Positions 19,006 to 28,180 of a stretch of DNA of 35,072 nucleotides are shown one piece after another. Position numbers and translations under genes: made by a program. Where the stretch lies: the NCBI GenBank assembly GCA_903936565.1, contig CAIZVZ010000011.1, positions 1 to 35,072 of the forward strand, written 5' to 3'. The notes below the pieces were generated by a model. The model searched no databases. It saw nothing but the letters and a program-made list of their open reading frames with translations, and was not told where the DNA came from. Position 1 is the stretch's first letter; each line of letters opens with the position of its first letter. The DNA is from an uncultured bacterium (GTDB lineage: Bacteria > Patescibacteriota > Minisyncoccia > Phycocordibacterales > CAIZLB01).

Positions 19006-19803
19006 CTACGTGGCTGATTCTGCAGCGGTTATACATTGGGACAAGTCAGGATCTTTCTCATCTTTGATACCGAATAGCTCGATTTGCTTAAGGGCCATTT
19101 CAAGACGAGTGCTGAGACATTCGAGCCTTTCTTGCAAATCATCACGAGTTGTTTCATCCAGGTCGGGACATTCAACCACATGAGCAATGAGTCGCAAGAG
19201 ACTCGCTTTTTCAGCTCTCACCCTCGCGATGAGGTCCAGGGCGTGTTCAGACCCAAACAGTTCATTGTGATACCAGTAAAGGTCTTCACTCATGAGATGC
19301 CTAGTGAACGCACCTAGGTAAACTAGACCCAACTGCATTTGTTTCCGGACAAGAGCGTTATCGTCCATCTCGTCCTTTGCCTTCAGCTTCTTGTCCTTGA
19401 TGTGCCCATAGATTAGATGAAGCAACAGAATGAAAGCGATAGCGGCAAGCAGGGCCCATGCGTGAGTTTCCGTGGTTTTTTGATGCCAAGCTCCATCCTT
19501 AAGCAAGGACCGCAGAAAAAGATACAGCAGGGCCGCCCAGACGAGGTAAAGCCAAATCAGTAGGCCTTTGTACCACATGGTGATCGTTGAGAACCTGCTC
19601 CACCTGGCGGACGCGAGGAGTTCATCCTCGCATGCCTGCTTGATGTTACAGGAATATGTGTTTTCGTAGTTTGCAACGAGTTTGGGATCGATGCAATCGA
19701 CCCATTCGGTGCCAAGTGAATCGGTTGTTTTTCCTTGTGATCCATTGACCACTAATAATTCTGACATGTAGGTAATTTCTATAGCTGTGTGAAAGGACAA
19801 CAT
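19006..19803 (-). CDS. Hypothetical two-TM membrane protein, GC-rich, probably foreign
   Basis: SD-like AGGAGAG-TTCC-ATG at start; TM segments GLLIWLYLVWAALLYLFLRSLL and AWALLAAIAFILLLHLIYG; helical C-term; strong terminator downstream. Confidence 0.7.
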   Translation of the reverse strand: MLSFHTAIEITYMSELLVVNGSQGKTTDSLGTEWVDCIDPKLVANYENTYSCNIKQACEDELLASARWSRFSTITMWYKGLLIWLYLVWAALLYLFLRSLLKDGAWHQKTTETHAWALLAAIAFILLLHLIYGHIKDKKLKAKDEMDDNALVRKQMQLGLVYLGAFTRHLMSEDLYWYHNELFGSEHALDLIARVRAEKASLLRLIAHVVECPDLDETTRDDLQERLECLSTRLEMALKQIELFGIKDEKDPDLSQCITAAESAT

Positions 19804-19864
19804 GGAACTCTCCTAGATAGTAACGTATTCCAGACAAGGTCCGGATATACATCAAACAGGAGCC

Positions 19865-19941
19865 ATGCGTAATCCGGAACAGTTAGCCAAACTATTCTGC
19901 CAGAACCATAACATGAATTGCTCCGTCTGTAAATATTACCC
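19865..19941 (+). pseudogene. Possible truncated divergent ORF start (MRNPEQLAKLFCQNHNMNCSVCKYY) cut off at the pepF-like gene border
   Basis: aggagccatg: SD-like AGGAG followed by ATG; first ~25 codons lie in the GC-rich island, then the frame runs antisense into the peptidase gene. Confidence 0.35.
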
Positions 19942-21792
19942 TTATTTCCCCGCCTTCCTCACCTTGTTAACTATCGCCTCATATTTCTTAACATCATCCG
20001 AAATTGCATCAATTCCCGCTTGGATAAATTTAGGATCTGCAATATCGATTCCCGTCTTTAAGAAAATATCTCTTGGTGACATAGATTGGCCAGACCTTAG
20101 AAATTCCTCAACTTTTTCAATAAAATTATGATCTTCATTGTATTTTGCACAAAGCGCCCTACTTACAATTTGTCCTAATGCATAAGTGTAAACATAGAAG
20201 AAATATCTAAGGTGTGGAATGCCAATAAACGTATACCCATCATCTACCGTTGAAGCAAAAACAGGACCTACAAAATTCTTTGATTCTTTATAAAACATTT
20301 CAGCCATTTCTTCCTTCGATGCTCCACCATCCTTTCTAATTTTATCGTGTAGTGCTAATTCAAAATTAAAAAATGAAATCTGTCTAAAAACCGAACCTAT
20401 ATCACCCTTCATCTTTTCATCCAATAACCGTAGTCTTTCCTGATCGTTTTCTGCATTTTCAATCAAATCATCAATGACAAGTTGCTCAAAAAATGTACTG
20501 GCAACTTCAGCGACGGATATGGTGTAATCCTCATATAACACAGGCTGACCTTTTGCTAACTCTGAGTGAATAGAGTGACCCATTTCATGTGATAATGTAC
20601 AAATATCATCAATGCTTCCAATGGCATTCATTAGGACATAAGTTGGAACATTGTGACCCGGTGAACAATATGCGCCCGCTCGCTTACCTTTTCTTGGTAG
20701 AAAATCAATTTGTCCATTTTCCGCAAAAGATTTTACATAATTTGCAAACTCAGGTTTTATTTTATTAAAACTTTCAATTGTTTTACTCACTACTTCCTCC
20801 AAACTTATTTTCTTTTGTGTAGTCTTAGTAATCGGCGCATACAAGTCAGCAGAGCCCAATTTCTCCAATCCAAGTAGTTTTGCTCGAGCCTTGAAGAATC
20901 TATGAGATACCTTCATATTATCATTAATGACTTTTATGAGATTCTCTACTGTGTCCAAATCATTCTCATAACCTTCAACGGTTGCTTGATATGGTGTTTT
21001 ATAACCCCTAAGTTCATCTTCTATTTTTTTATCAGTATAAACTGCATTAAGCTCCGCTTCAGCCATGTGGCTTACCGCCTTTAAAACGGGTATAATCTTA
21101 TTTTGCAATTCATGTCTTTCTTTGAAGCCAAGTTGATGTCTAAGCATTAAAGCCTCTGATATAGGTATGTCTCTCTTTTGGAATTTAACTGTCTGAGCAT
21201 TCAAAAGCTTCTTTTGAGCATCAACCCACATTTTGTATGTTACCTGGTATTTTAAACTTAGTATTTTCTCTTCTGATTCAGACAATAGATGTTTGCCTGC
21301 TTCGAATGTTTTCTTTAAATAATATTTATAAGGTGCAAAAGATTTGTCATTCAAAATTTCCTTTTGCAATTTAGAGTCTAATTTGGAAAGTGAAAGTTCA
21401 AAGAAAATTATTTCATTTTCTGCTTTTATAATTCTTTGAGTCAAGAGACTTGTTCTTGATTTTCTTTCTTGGTTAGAAGAGTCTGCGTCATTCAATTTTG
21501 TTAAATACCAAATACACTTAGCAAAACCAGCTTCATCCTGCATTTTTTCCCAATCTTTCATCGCGCTCAAGATTGTTTTAGTAGAGCTTAAGAATTTCTT
21601 ATTTGAATACTTTTTAGCAAAAGCATTTCGTCTATCTTCCATCACTTTAATTTCTGCTTCAATCTTTGGGTCTTTGTCTCCACTGTATAATGCTGAAAAA
21701 TCCCATTCAGTTTTAAATGCGAATTTTTTAAGTTTAAGAGAAGTGTCAGCTTTTATCTTTGTGTTTTTACTTGTAGTTTTACCTTTATTCAT
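19942..21792 (-). CDS. Oligoendopeptidase F-like M3 family metallopeptidase
   Basis: HEMGHSIHSELAKGQ (HExxH), YCSPGHNVPTYVLMN, ISVAEVASTFFEQLV; ATG at 21792 preferred over TTG at 21798. Confidence 0.93.
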   Translation of the reverse strand: MNKGKTTSKNTKIKADTSLKLKKFAFKTEWDFSALYSGDKDPKIEAEIKVMEDRRNAFAKKYSNKKFLSSTKTILSAMKDWEKMQDEAGFAKCIWYLTKLNDADSSNQERKSRTSLLTQRIIKAENEIIFFELSLSKLDSKLQKEILNDKSFAPYKYYLKKTFEAGKHLLSESEEKILSLKYQVTYKMWVDAQKKLLNAQTVKFQKRDIPISEALMLRHQLGFKERHELQNKIIPVLKAVSHMAEAELNAVYTDKKIEDELRGYKTPYQATVEGYENDLDTVENLIKVINDNMKVSHRFFKARAKLLGLEKLGSADLYAPITKTTQKKISLEEVVSKTIESFNKIKPEFANYVKSFAENGQIDFLPRKGKRAGAYCSPGHNVPTYVLMNAIGSIDDICTLSHEMGHSIHSELAKGQPVLYEDYTISVAEVASTFFEQLVIDDLIENAENDQERLRLLDEKMKGDIGSVFRQISFFNFELALHDKIRKDGGASKEEMAEMFYKESKNFVGPVFASTVDDGYTFIGIPHLRYFFYVYTYALGQIVSRALCAKYNEDHNFIEKVEEFLRSGQSMSPRDIFLKTGIDIADPKFIQAGIDAISDDVKKYEAIVNKVRKAGK

Positions 21793-21830
21793 TGGCAAAT
21801 AATAGCAGATTAGGGTGGAAATTCAAAGTA

Positions 21831-22379
21831 TTAAGATCTATAGTTTTCTGTGATTGATATTATGATATTATCCTTGACTATTATATCCCATGGGTTGCCA
21901 GATCTCACATCCTCTTTATTGGATATTATATTTTTAAACTCTTCAAAATTTATATTACGATCATTAAGGGATGAACACTCACCGGCACCCTTACAGTCTG
22001 ATGTTATATTTATTATTTTTATTTTCACATCCGAGGCTATTCCAAAAGTTCTTATTTTTGGATTATCATTTATTATTGTTCCCCATGGCATATCGCCACC
22101 TTCGTGTCTGAAGGTAATGTAATCGATATCTATATAGTTTTTACCACCATTTACATATGCTGATTTTATGTAGCCACTTGCCTTTTCATCTACATTGTTG
22201 GATTTCACACTTTTTGATTCGGAACTATTTATTGCAACATTATCAATGGGTGTACTATTTGAAATAGGTTTTGTTGGTATTTTACTTTCTCTTAAATAGA
22301 TATAGGAACTACCACCAACAACTAGTGCTAAAATAACTACTGTTAAAGGAACAATAAATCCATTTTGAGTTTTTTTCAT
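21831..22379 (-). CDS. Hypothetical membrane-anchored protein
   Basis: N-terminal TM FIVPLTVVILALVVGGSSYIYL; predicted -10 TACAAT 7 nt upstream of ATG. Confidence 0.6.
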   Translation of the reverse strand: MKKTQNGFIVPLTVVILALVVGGSSYIYLRESKIPTKPISNSTPIDNVAINSSESKSVKSNNVDEKASGYIKSAYVNGGKNYIDIDYITFRHEGGDMPWGTIINDNPKIRTFGIASDVKIKIINITSDCKGAGECSSLNDRNINFEEFKNIISNKEDVRSGNPWDIIVKDNIIISITENYRS

Positions 22380-22460
22380 GCATTAAATTGTATCATAAAT
22401 ACCCAATACATCCATACATCAACATGTGCCATTTCAAGAAAAATCTTATAAATTAAAATA

Positions 22461-23363
22461 CTAAACCCCCTCCACAGCCCTCTTTACCCCTTCCAGCTCT
22501 TCAAATATTGTTCCAATCTCAGAATATGCCTTGAATATTTTTGCAGGCGAAATTCCTAATTGCTTCATATCATCCTTTCTCTCATACAGGTCTTTGCAAA
22601 GCATTATTTTTCTACCAATCAGAGCTTTTTTATCCGCGGAAGTTAGAGATGTAAGACATGTCACTGGGTGCAATTTATATCGCTCAATTAAATCCAGAAT
22701 ATTCTCATTCTGAGGATAATTCCAGCTGAGCAACTTTAGATTACTACATTCAGCATAAGTGATTGCCGTTTCAGTGAATTTTGTGTTTGTAACCAACCAT
22801 CCCTCATCAAGTTTTCTTGCTGGAGTATCTTCTGTGTATTGATATTTATTTTGTGATAAGTCATCAAATCTCGCCTTAACATAAAGTGCAACCTTTAAAT
22901 CAGTCTTACCCGCCAATTCATTGTGATATTTTACTTCTGCCATCAATAGCTTCCTTTTATTCCATGCGACAACATCAACTTCATGAGGTACACATTTACC
23001 CAAAACCATTTGGTCTGTTAGAGTATTGAATCCTTGAGCCTTAAACAGCTCAGCTACAAATTCTTCAAACGGAAAACCAGTTGGTCCAATCTCCATTATA
23101 GATCTTCTTAGGGAGTATCTAGCAGCCGCTGAAACAGACATCTTCTTAAGCATCGAGAATGCCTGCTTGTATATCGAAGTAACATCACAGACTGCCTTAT
23201 TACCCAATCTTGCAGATTTGCATTTCAAATCTTCGGTTATTGTTCTAATTATCTTATCTATGATTGTTGGTTGCGCGCCAGATCTAACCAAAGACTCTTT
23301 AAGCTTCATTATATCAAATTCTTCATCTGTACCGTCCGATTTTTTAACGAAAATTGGATTCAT
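22461..23363 (-). CDS. ATP-cone domain fused to restriction-endonuclease-like (PD-(D/E)XK/Mrr-type) domain
   Basis: N-term FVKKSDGTDEEFDIMKLKESLVRSGAQPTIIDKII...AAARYSLRRSI (ATP cone); FEEFVAELFKAQGF...HEVDVVAWNKRKLLMAEVKYHN (E, D, ExK). Confidence 0.8.
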   Translation of the reverse strand: MNPIFVKKSDGTDEEFDIMKLKESLVRSGAQPTIIDKIIRTITEDLKCKSARLGNKAVCDVTSIYKQAFSMLKKMSVSAAARYSLRRSIMEIGPTGFPFEEFVAELFKAQGFNTLTDQMVLGKCVPHEVDVVAWNKRKLLMAEVKYHNELAGKTDLKVALYVKARFDDLSQNKYQYTEDTPARKLDEGWLVTNTKFTETAITYAECSNLKLLSWNYPQNENILDLIERYKLHPVTCLTSLTSADKKALIGRKIMLCKDLYERKDDMKQLGISPAKIFKAYSEIGTIFEELEGVKRAVEGV

Positions 23364-23385
23364 GTTTATTTATATTTTAAATTAT

Positions 23386-24600
23386 TTAGATTATAACACC
23401 CCCTAATGTTTTTGCACCTACCATCCCTTTCACTTTCTCCTCGTCAAAATAAATTACGAGCGACTGTCCTGGGGTTATTCCTTCCTGTGGTTGTGCAAAT
23501 GTGATTTGGTATTTTTCAGCGCCAAAGTCGCCCTCACTGCCATCATTAATTAACGATAGAACGCATTTCTCTTTCTTTTGCCTATACCTTGCTCGAGCCA
23601 GACAATTAATTGAGTTTTTCTTAAGTATTTCTTTATATTCTTTTGATATAAAGTGAATGTCGTTGAAAACTAATTTCTCTACACTTCCCGCTCCGTCATT
23701 TTTGATCTGCTCTTTTTCTGCAACAGTTATGGTATTTTTTATAATATCTTTATCTATTACATAATATCTTGGAGTATTTATTGTGTTTGTACTTAGCGCC
23801 AAACCATGTCTCTCCCCTATCGTATAAAGCAAGGATCCATCATGCTTTCCTATCACCTTGCCATTCACATCAAGCACATCTCCTTCGCTTAGCCCTCTAA
23901 CTTCTACTGAGTGCGGTGACCCGGATGAATCAGAAGCACTCGCTAAGACATGCTCCCTTATAAAATCCTTCATATCAATGTGGCCAATAAAACAAACTCC
24001 CTGACTATCCTTTTTTTTAGCAACGGGAATATTATTTTTCTCGGCAATTTTTCTTACTTCACTTTTTTCTAAGTGACCAATTGGAAATATTATTTTTTTT
24101 AGTTGATCCTCACTGAGGGTCCAAAGAAAATATGATTGATCCTTTTCTCCGTCACGACCTTCAAACATTTCATCATTGCGTGTTTGTGCATAGTGGCCTG
24201 TGGCAACATAATCCGCCCCCTGTGCAATTGCCCAATTCATAAACGCACCAAACTTAACCTCTCTATTACACATCACATCTGGATTTGGAGTTCTCCCTTT
24301 TGCGTACTCCGTTATCATGTAATCAACCACACCCCTCTTATATTCATCGCGTAGATCAAGTGTTACGAACTTTATACCCAGGCTCGCTGCAACCCTCATT
24401 GCGTCCCTTCTATCCTCCTTCCAGGTACATTCCCCATTTTCAGGTTGCCATACCTTAATAAAGACTCCTGTGACGTCGTAGCCTGCTTTTTGCAAGAGTA
24501 ATGCAGAAACAGACGAATCAACACCACCAGAAAGCCCAACAAAGACCTTTTTCTTTGCCGAATTTTGATTGGAACTTGTTGAAGTTAGGGATTGGCTCAT
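23386..24600 (-). CDS. mnmA: tRNA-specific 2-thiouridylase MnmA
   Basis: VFVGLSGGVDSSVSALLLQKAGYDVTGVFIKVW (PP-loop), PNPDVMCNREVKFGAF, DQSYFLWTL, KKDSQGVCFIG. Confidence 0.98.
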   Translation of the reverse strand: MSQSLTSTSSNQNSAKKKVFVGLSGGVDSSVSALLLQKAGYDVTGVFIKVWQPENGECTWKEDRRDAMRVAASLGIKFVTLDLRDEYKRGVVDYMITEYAKGRTPNPDVMCNREVKFGAFMNWAIAQGADYVATGHYAQTRNDEMFEGRDGEKDQSYFLWTLSEDQLKKIIFPIGHLEKSEVRKIAEKNNIPVAKKKDSQGVCFIGHIDMKDFIREHVLASASDSSGSPHSVEVRGLSEGDVLDVNGKVIGKHDGSLLYTIGERHGLALSTNTINTPRYYVIDKDIIKNTITVAEKEQIKNDGAGSVEKLVFNDIHFISKEYKEILKKNSINCLARARYRQKKEKCVLSLINDGSEGDFGAEKYQITFAQPQEGITPGQSLVIYFDEEKVKGMVGAKTLGGVII

Positions 24601-24626
24601 TTGTCTTTAATTATTCAAAGTTAACG

Positions 24627-25700
24627 CTATCTTATATATAATCTCTTAAATTTCAAGTGCTCAGCGTAAGTCTTGGAAAAATATGTCTTACCGTCATCTC
24701 CAGTCAAAAAGAAAACATAATCATTAGAGGTAGGCGAGATTGCCGCTTCAATTGCATCAATTCCTGGGTTTGATATCGGTCCTGGAGGTAGCCCTTTATT
24801 TTTATAAGTATTATAAAGGGAATCAGTTGCCAAATCTTCCATTGTTAAGTCAGCAGACTTTTTTCCATTTATATAGCCAAGCGTACTATCAACTTGAAGC
24901 ATCATCCCATTTTTAATTCTTCTCCACAACAAATCGGCGACCATTTTCTTATCCTCTGCTGTCTTAACCTCTTCTTCCAAAATGGATGCCATGGTTATTA
25001 TTTCAGCATTAGTATGTCCACTTGCCAAAATTGCGCCGTCATACTTTTTAATTTTTACTTTAAATTCAGCATCCATTCTATTGACAATTGTCTTTATGTC
25101 AGCATTTGGTGGAAAGAAATAAGTATCAGGAAACAAATATCCTTCTTTAGAAAATAGCACCGATTTATCCATCTCGTATGTTGGAGAATTTTTTAGGTCC
25201 GGTAATTTAGAATCAATAATATTTAGAATCCCTTTAGAATTTATTCCCTCCGGAAAAGTTAGCTTCACAGGAGTATATCCATAATCTTGATGTGACAACC
25301 TGTACGCTACATTAAAAATATTCGCGGGCTTATCAAATTCATAAACACCCGCCTTGATGTGATTCTGTCCGCCATCAATTGAAATCATTAATCTAAGCAA
25401 ATCAGCGGACCTAACAACACCCGCCTTTTTGATCTCCATTGTGATTGTTTTGAGCGAATCTCCAGAAGTTATTTCTAGCATCAAAGGTTTGCTAAAAGAT
25501 CCAAAAGGTGCGCTTAAAAAATAACCGAGGACCAATAAAATTAATATAATTGGAATAAGAGTTATCTTTAAAATTCTTGAGATAAAAAATGCATGCGAAA
25601 CCACTGGTGTCGATTCTGCAGGCGCAGACGCCGACAATGTAGAATCCAACGTCGAAGATGAAGGATTTTCCGTATTTGTCTCTGAATTTTGGTCGGGCAT
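24627..25700 (-). CDS. mltG: Endolytic transglycosylase MltG (YceG-like)
   Basis: N-terminal TM, TMASILEEEVKTAEDKKMVADLLWRRIKNGMMLQVDSTLGY, YNTYKNKGLPPGPISNPGIDAIEAAISPTSNDYVFFL. Confidence 0.95.
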   Translation of the reverse strand: MPDQNSETNTENPSSSTLDSTLSASAPAESTPVVSHAFFISRILKITLIPIILILLVLGYFLSAPFGSFSKPLMLEITSGDSLKTITMEIKKAGVVRSADLLRLMISIDGGQNHIKAGVYEFDKPANIFNVAYRLSHQDYGYTPVKLTFPEGINSKGILNIIDSKLPDLKNSPTYEMDKSVLFSKEGYLFPDTYFFPPNADIKTIVNRMDAEFKVKIKKYDGAILASGHTNAEIITMASILEEEVKTAEDKKMVADLLWRRIKNGMMLQVDSTLGYINGKKSADLTMEDLATDSLYNTYKNKGLPPGPISNPGIDAIEAAISPTSNDYVFFLTGDDGKTYFSKTYAEHLKFKRLYIR

Positions 25701-25717
25701 AATTATATTTGAATATT

Positions 25718-26968
25718 TTATATTGGAAGATTTGATGGTGGTTCAACTTTCTTAGCTTGTACACGTGATAATGTAGGAGTCTTGGCCACATTTCCTGGAA
25801 GGTGGAAAACCGTTGCTAGCTCTTCTGTTGTCATAACAAAATGTGCCAACCTTGAGCCATACGGAATATACTCTGGAATAAAGTATGAACGATGTTGATA
25901 TTCACCAAGTATTTTTTTCTTTTGCGCCATGAGCTTTACCTCACCCTTATCTTGCCATTTAAACTTTGTAGCCTTCGGAGCGTTTACCGTTTTGAATCCA
26001 TTCAAGTTAGGAGAACCGTATTGTCTAAAGGAACCATTAATTCCCGCGATCATAGACGGCCTAAATACATCCTTCTTGGCAACATAAACAGATCTTACGC
26101 CACAATCAAACGGCAACTTAGAGATGCTATTCTCAATTGCCTCCGCCGCTTCCTTTTCAGCCTTTGTTAATTGAAGCAAAGCTGGGTTAACAGGCTTATC
26201 CTTATCCATCTTTACATCTCTCTTTGTTCTCTTTATCAAATCAAGCTGAGCCGCATGCTTCCAATCAACCATCTCATTCTTGGTGCCTGGCTTTATTAAC
26301 TCTTTTGTGTGAGCCCGGACCATTATCTGGAACCAAACCTGTTCCCCTTTCTTAAGAGAACCTAGAAGCTCAATAACTGGTGTTATTGGATCCACTTTAG
26401 ATTCTTCCTTTCCGCCTCCAACCATTCCATGAGAAACGTAAGTCTTAATTGGTAAGTGAGAAACTGCAGTCTTAACAAAATTACAACCCCAGTATTGATA
26501 ATTTTCAGGATCCCATTTTACATCGGTTGTGTAATCATTACCTGTTCTATCGATAATTTCAATGTCAGGGTATTGAGAGTACAGCTGAGTCTCAATCATA
26601 TCTGTAAAGGCTGCCCGAGACCAGATGAAGAATCTAACATGCCCGTCAATGGAGATAATCTCCAGTGAGAACCATGGGCGACATGAGCCGTTTGTATATT
26701 TTGAGAAAAAACCACTCGCATCGCCACCCGCCTGATATAGCGAACCAAGGAACAACTCCATAGCTTGAGGAGTTTTCTGAAGATCCTTTGGAGGTGTTAT
26801 TTCAAGTAGTATATACTTTTGTTTAGCGAAAAATTCAGCTCGAGACTTTTTCTTCAATTTTGCCAAAAACTTTTTTCCAAGGCCAACTACAATTAAAATG
26901 ACAACAAACGCAATTGCTATTTTCAAGAAAACCAAAACAAAAACTTCTGCTGTGAATTGTGATTGCAT
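25718..26968 (-). CDS. Membrane-anchored protein resembling conserved CPR/Firmicute proteins found near conjugation-type HerA/TraD ATPases
   Basis: N-terminal TM; C-terminal VMTTEELATVFHLPGNVAKTPTLSRVQAKKVEPPSNLPI motif recalled from type IV secretion-associated proteins. Confidence 0.55.
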   Translation of the reverse strand: MQSQFTAEVFVLVFLKIAIAFVVILIVVGLGKKFLAKLKKKSRAEFFAKQKYILLEITPPKDLQKTPQAMELFLGSLYQAGGDASGFFSKYTNGSCRPWFSLEIISIDGHVRFFIWSRAAFTDMIETQLYSQYPDIEIIDRTGNDYTTDVKWDPENYQYWGCNFVKTAVSHLPIKTYVSHGMVGGGKEESKVDPITPVIELLGSLKKGEQVWFQIMVRAHTKELIKPGTKNEMVDWKHAAQLDLIKRTKRDVKMDKDKPVNPALLQLTKAEKEAAEAIENSISKLPFDCGVRSVYVAKKDVFRPSMIAGINGSFRQYGSPNLNGFKTVNAPKATKFKWQDKGEVKLMAQKKKILGEYQHRSYFIPEYIPYGSRLAHFVMTTEELATVFHLPGNVAKTPTLSRVQAKKVEPPSNLPI

Positions 26969-26988
26969 GCTTAAAGAATATTATAACA

Positions 26989-27004
26989 TATATTGTACAA
27001 TATA
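26989..27004. promoter_or_regulatory. Perfect 16-bp palindrome adjacent to a predicted -10 box
   Basis: tatattgtacaatata, identical to its reverse complement; TATAAT (minus strand) at 26980-26985. Confidence 0.45.
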
Positions 27005-27012
27005 CTCTGACA

Positions 27013-27054
27013 AAATAATAGCCCCAGATTGAATTCTGGAACTATTACTTATTT
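27013..27054 (-). terminator. Likely intrinsic terminator of the sigma4/HARE gene
   Basis: aatag-cc-ccaga-ttgaat-tctgg-aa-ctatt stem, minus-strand T-rich tract beyond; 24 nt past the gene end. Confidence 0.55.
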
Positions 27055-27077
27055 TGTATTAAATTTTACTGATCGAT

Positions 27078-28127
27078 TTAGTTATTTTCTGCGTATCGGT
27101 ATCTTCCCTCCTTATCCTTCTTGAAGAACTTACTATTCTGTAGGTTCACTAGAATTGTATTTTCCTTAACATATCTCTCTTTCAAAACCTTTTGTATTAT
27201 TTCTTCTTTTGTTAACGGTCCGTTCTTATCTAATACCTTCTTGATAACGTCCTTAACAACACCACTTAAATAGCCCCATTCACTCAAAGCATAAAGTCCT
27301 CTTCCAACAAGAACGAATCTCTTGTCTTTAATAAGCTCATTATGAGTTGTAGCGATGTGCGCCTTTTTGTCGAATAGCTTTTCAATTTGCTTTGCAATAT
27401 CACGGAAGTGTATTGGTGAACCATGCTTTCTCATGGCAAGAAAAGCATAATCTCTAATCCCCTTTGTTCTAACATTTGAAGAATTGGCCTTACCCCATTC
27501 TCCTAGTGGATTTTTATCCAAATTCTTTGAAACAGACAACCATCTCTTTGCAATTTCTTCTGTTAGATATTTTTGATTTACATCTTGTAGGTGCTTCAAA
27601 AATTCTCCAATAATTTCTGATTCTGGGATAAGAGATTCATCGTCTAGACTCTTGTATAATTTCCTAATAGCTTCGTGAACTTTCTTTGAAAGATTTGGAT
27701 CAATATTCCATCTGTGCTTGAACTCAACGTCTTCTTTATCTTTCTTAAAATCCTCTCCGACAACTAGCATGAAGTGAACATGATTTCTAACTGATACATC
27801 CTTAGACAAGGTAGACAGAAGATCGTCTTCCGCAAGAAAACCTCCAAGACCGTCAACTACAGTGTGCAATTCATCAAATGACGCCTTCTCTTGTTTGTAA
27901 GCAGGAGACTTTCTGATATTTTGAAGAGCAGCATGCTCAATCTGACGAACACGTTCACGGGTAATAGAATATTGCTCACCAATGGCCTCTAAGGTCATCT
28001 TTTCACCATCCTTATCAAGCCCATAACGCTTAGTAACGACCAATTTAGCTCTATCTGTCAGAGATGACAGGAGCTTCTTTGTGACGTTCTTAGGCTTAAA
28101 AGATAACACTATGTTTGTTGTTGACAT
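27078..28127 (-). CDS. Sigma-70 region 4 HTH fused to C-terminal HARE-HTH (RpoE delta-like) domain
   Basis: LTDRAKLVVTKRYGL...MTLEAIGEQYSITRERVRQIEHAALQNIRKS (sigma region 4); GIRDYAFLAMRKHGSPIHFRDIAKQIEKLF...RFVLVGRGLYALSEWG (HARE-HTH). Confidence 0.85.
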   Translation of the reverse strand: MSTTNIVLSFKPKNVTKKLLSSLTDRAKLVVTKRYGLDKDGEKMTLEAIGEQYSITRERVRQIEHAALQNIRKSPAYKQEKASFDELHTVVDGLGGFLAEDDLLSTLSKDVSVRNHVHFMLVVGEDFKKDKEDVEFKHRWNIDPNLSKKVHEAIRKLYKSLDDESLIPESEIIGEFLKHLQDVNQKYLTEEIAKRWLSVSKNLDKNPLGEWGKANSSNVRTKGIRDYAFLAMRKHGSPIHFRDIAKQIEKLFDKKAHIATTHNELIKDKRFVLVGRGLYALSEWGYLSGVVKDVIKKVLDKNGPLTKEEIIQKVLKERYVKENTILVNLQNSKFFKKDKEGRYRYAENN

Positions 28128-28151
28128 CGCTTTTGATTAATTTATACCTTA

Positions 28152-28180
28152 TTTTTAGCACACTATCATTGTTTCGTCAA
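28152..28180 (-). promoter_or_regulatory. Predicted promoter (-35 TTGACG, 17 nt, extended -10 TGCTAAAAA)
   Basis: + strand ttttta 28152-28157 and cgtcaa 28175-28180 upstream of the sigma4/HARE gene. Confidence 0.5.

Noticed and set aside
18931-19941. Integron-type cassette (attC/attI) explanation for the GC-rich island
   Set aside because: The hairpin at 18938-18963 is a perfect palindrome with a T-rich tail typical of a terminator; no GTTRRRY/RYYYAAC core pair and no integrase seen.
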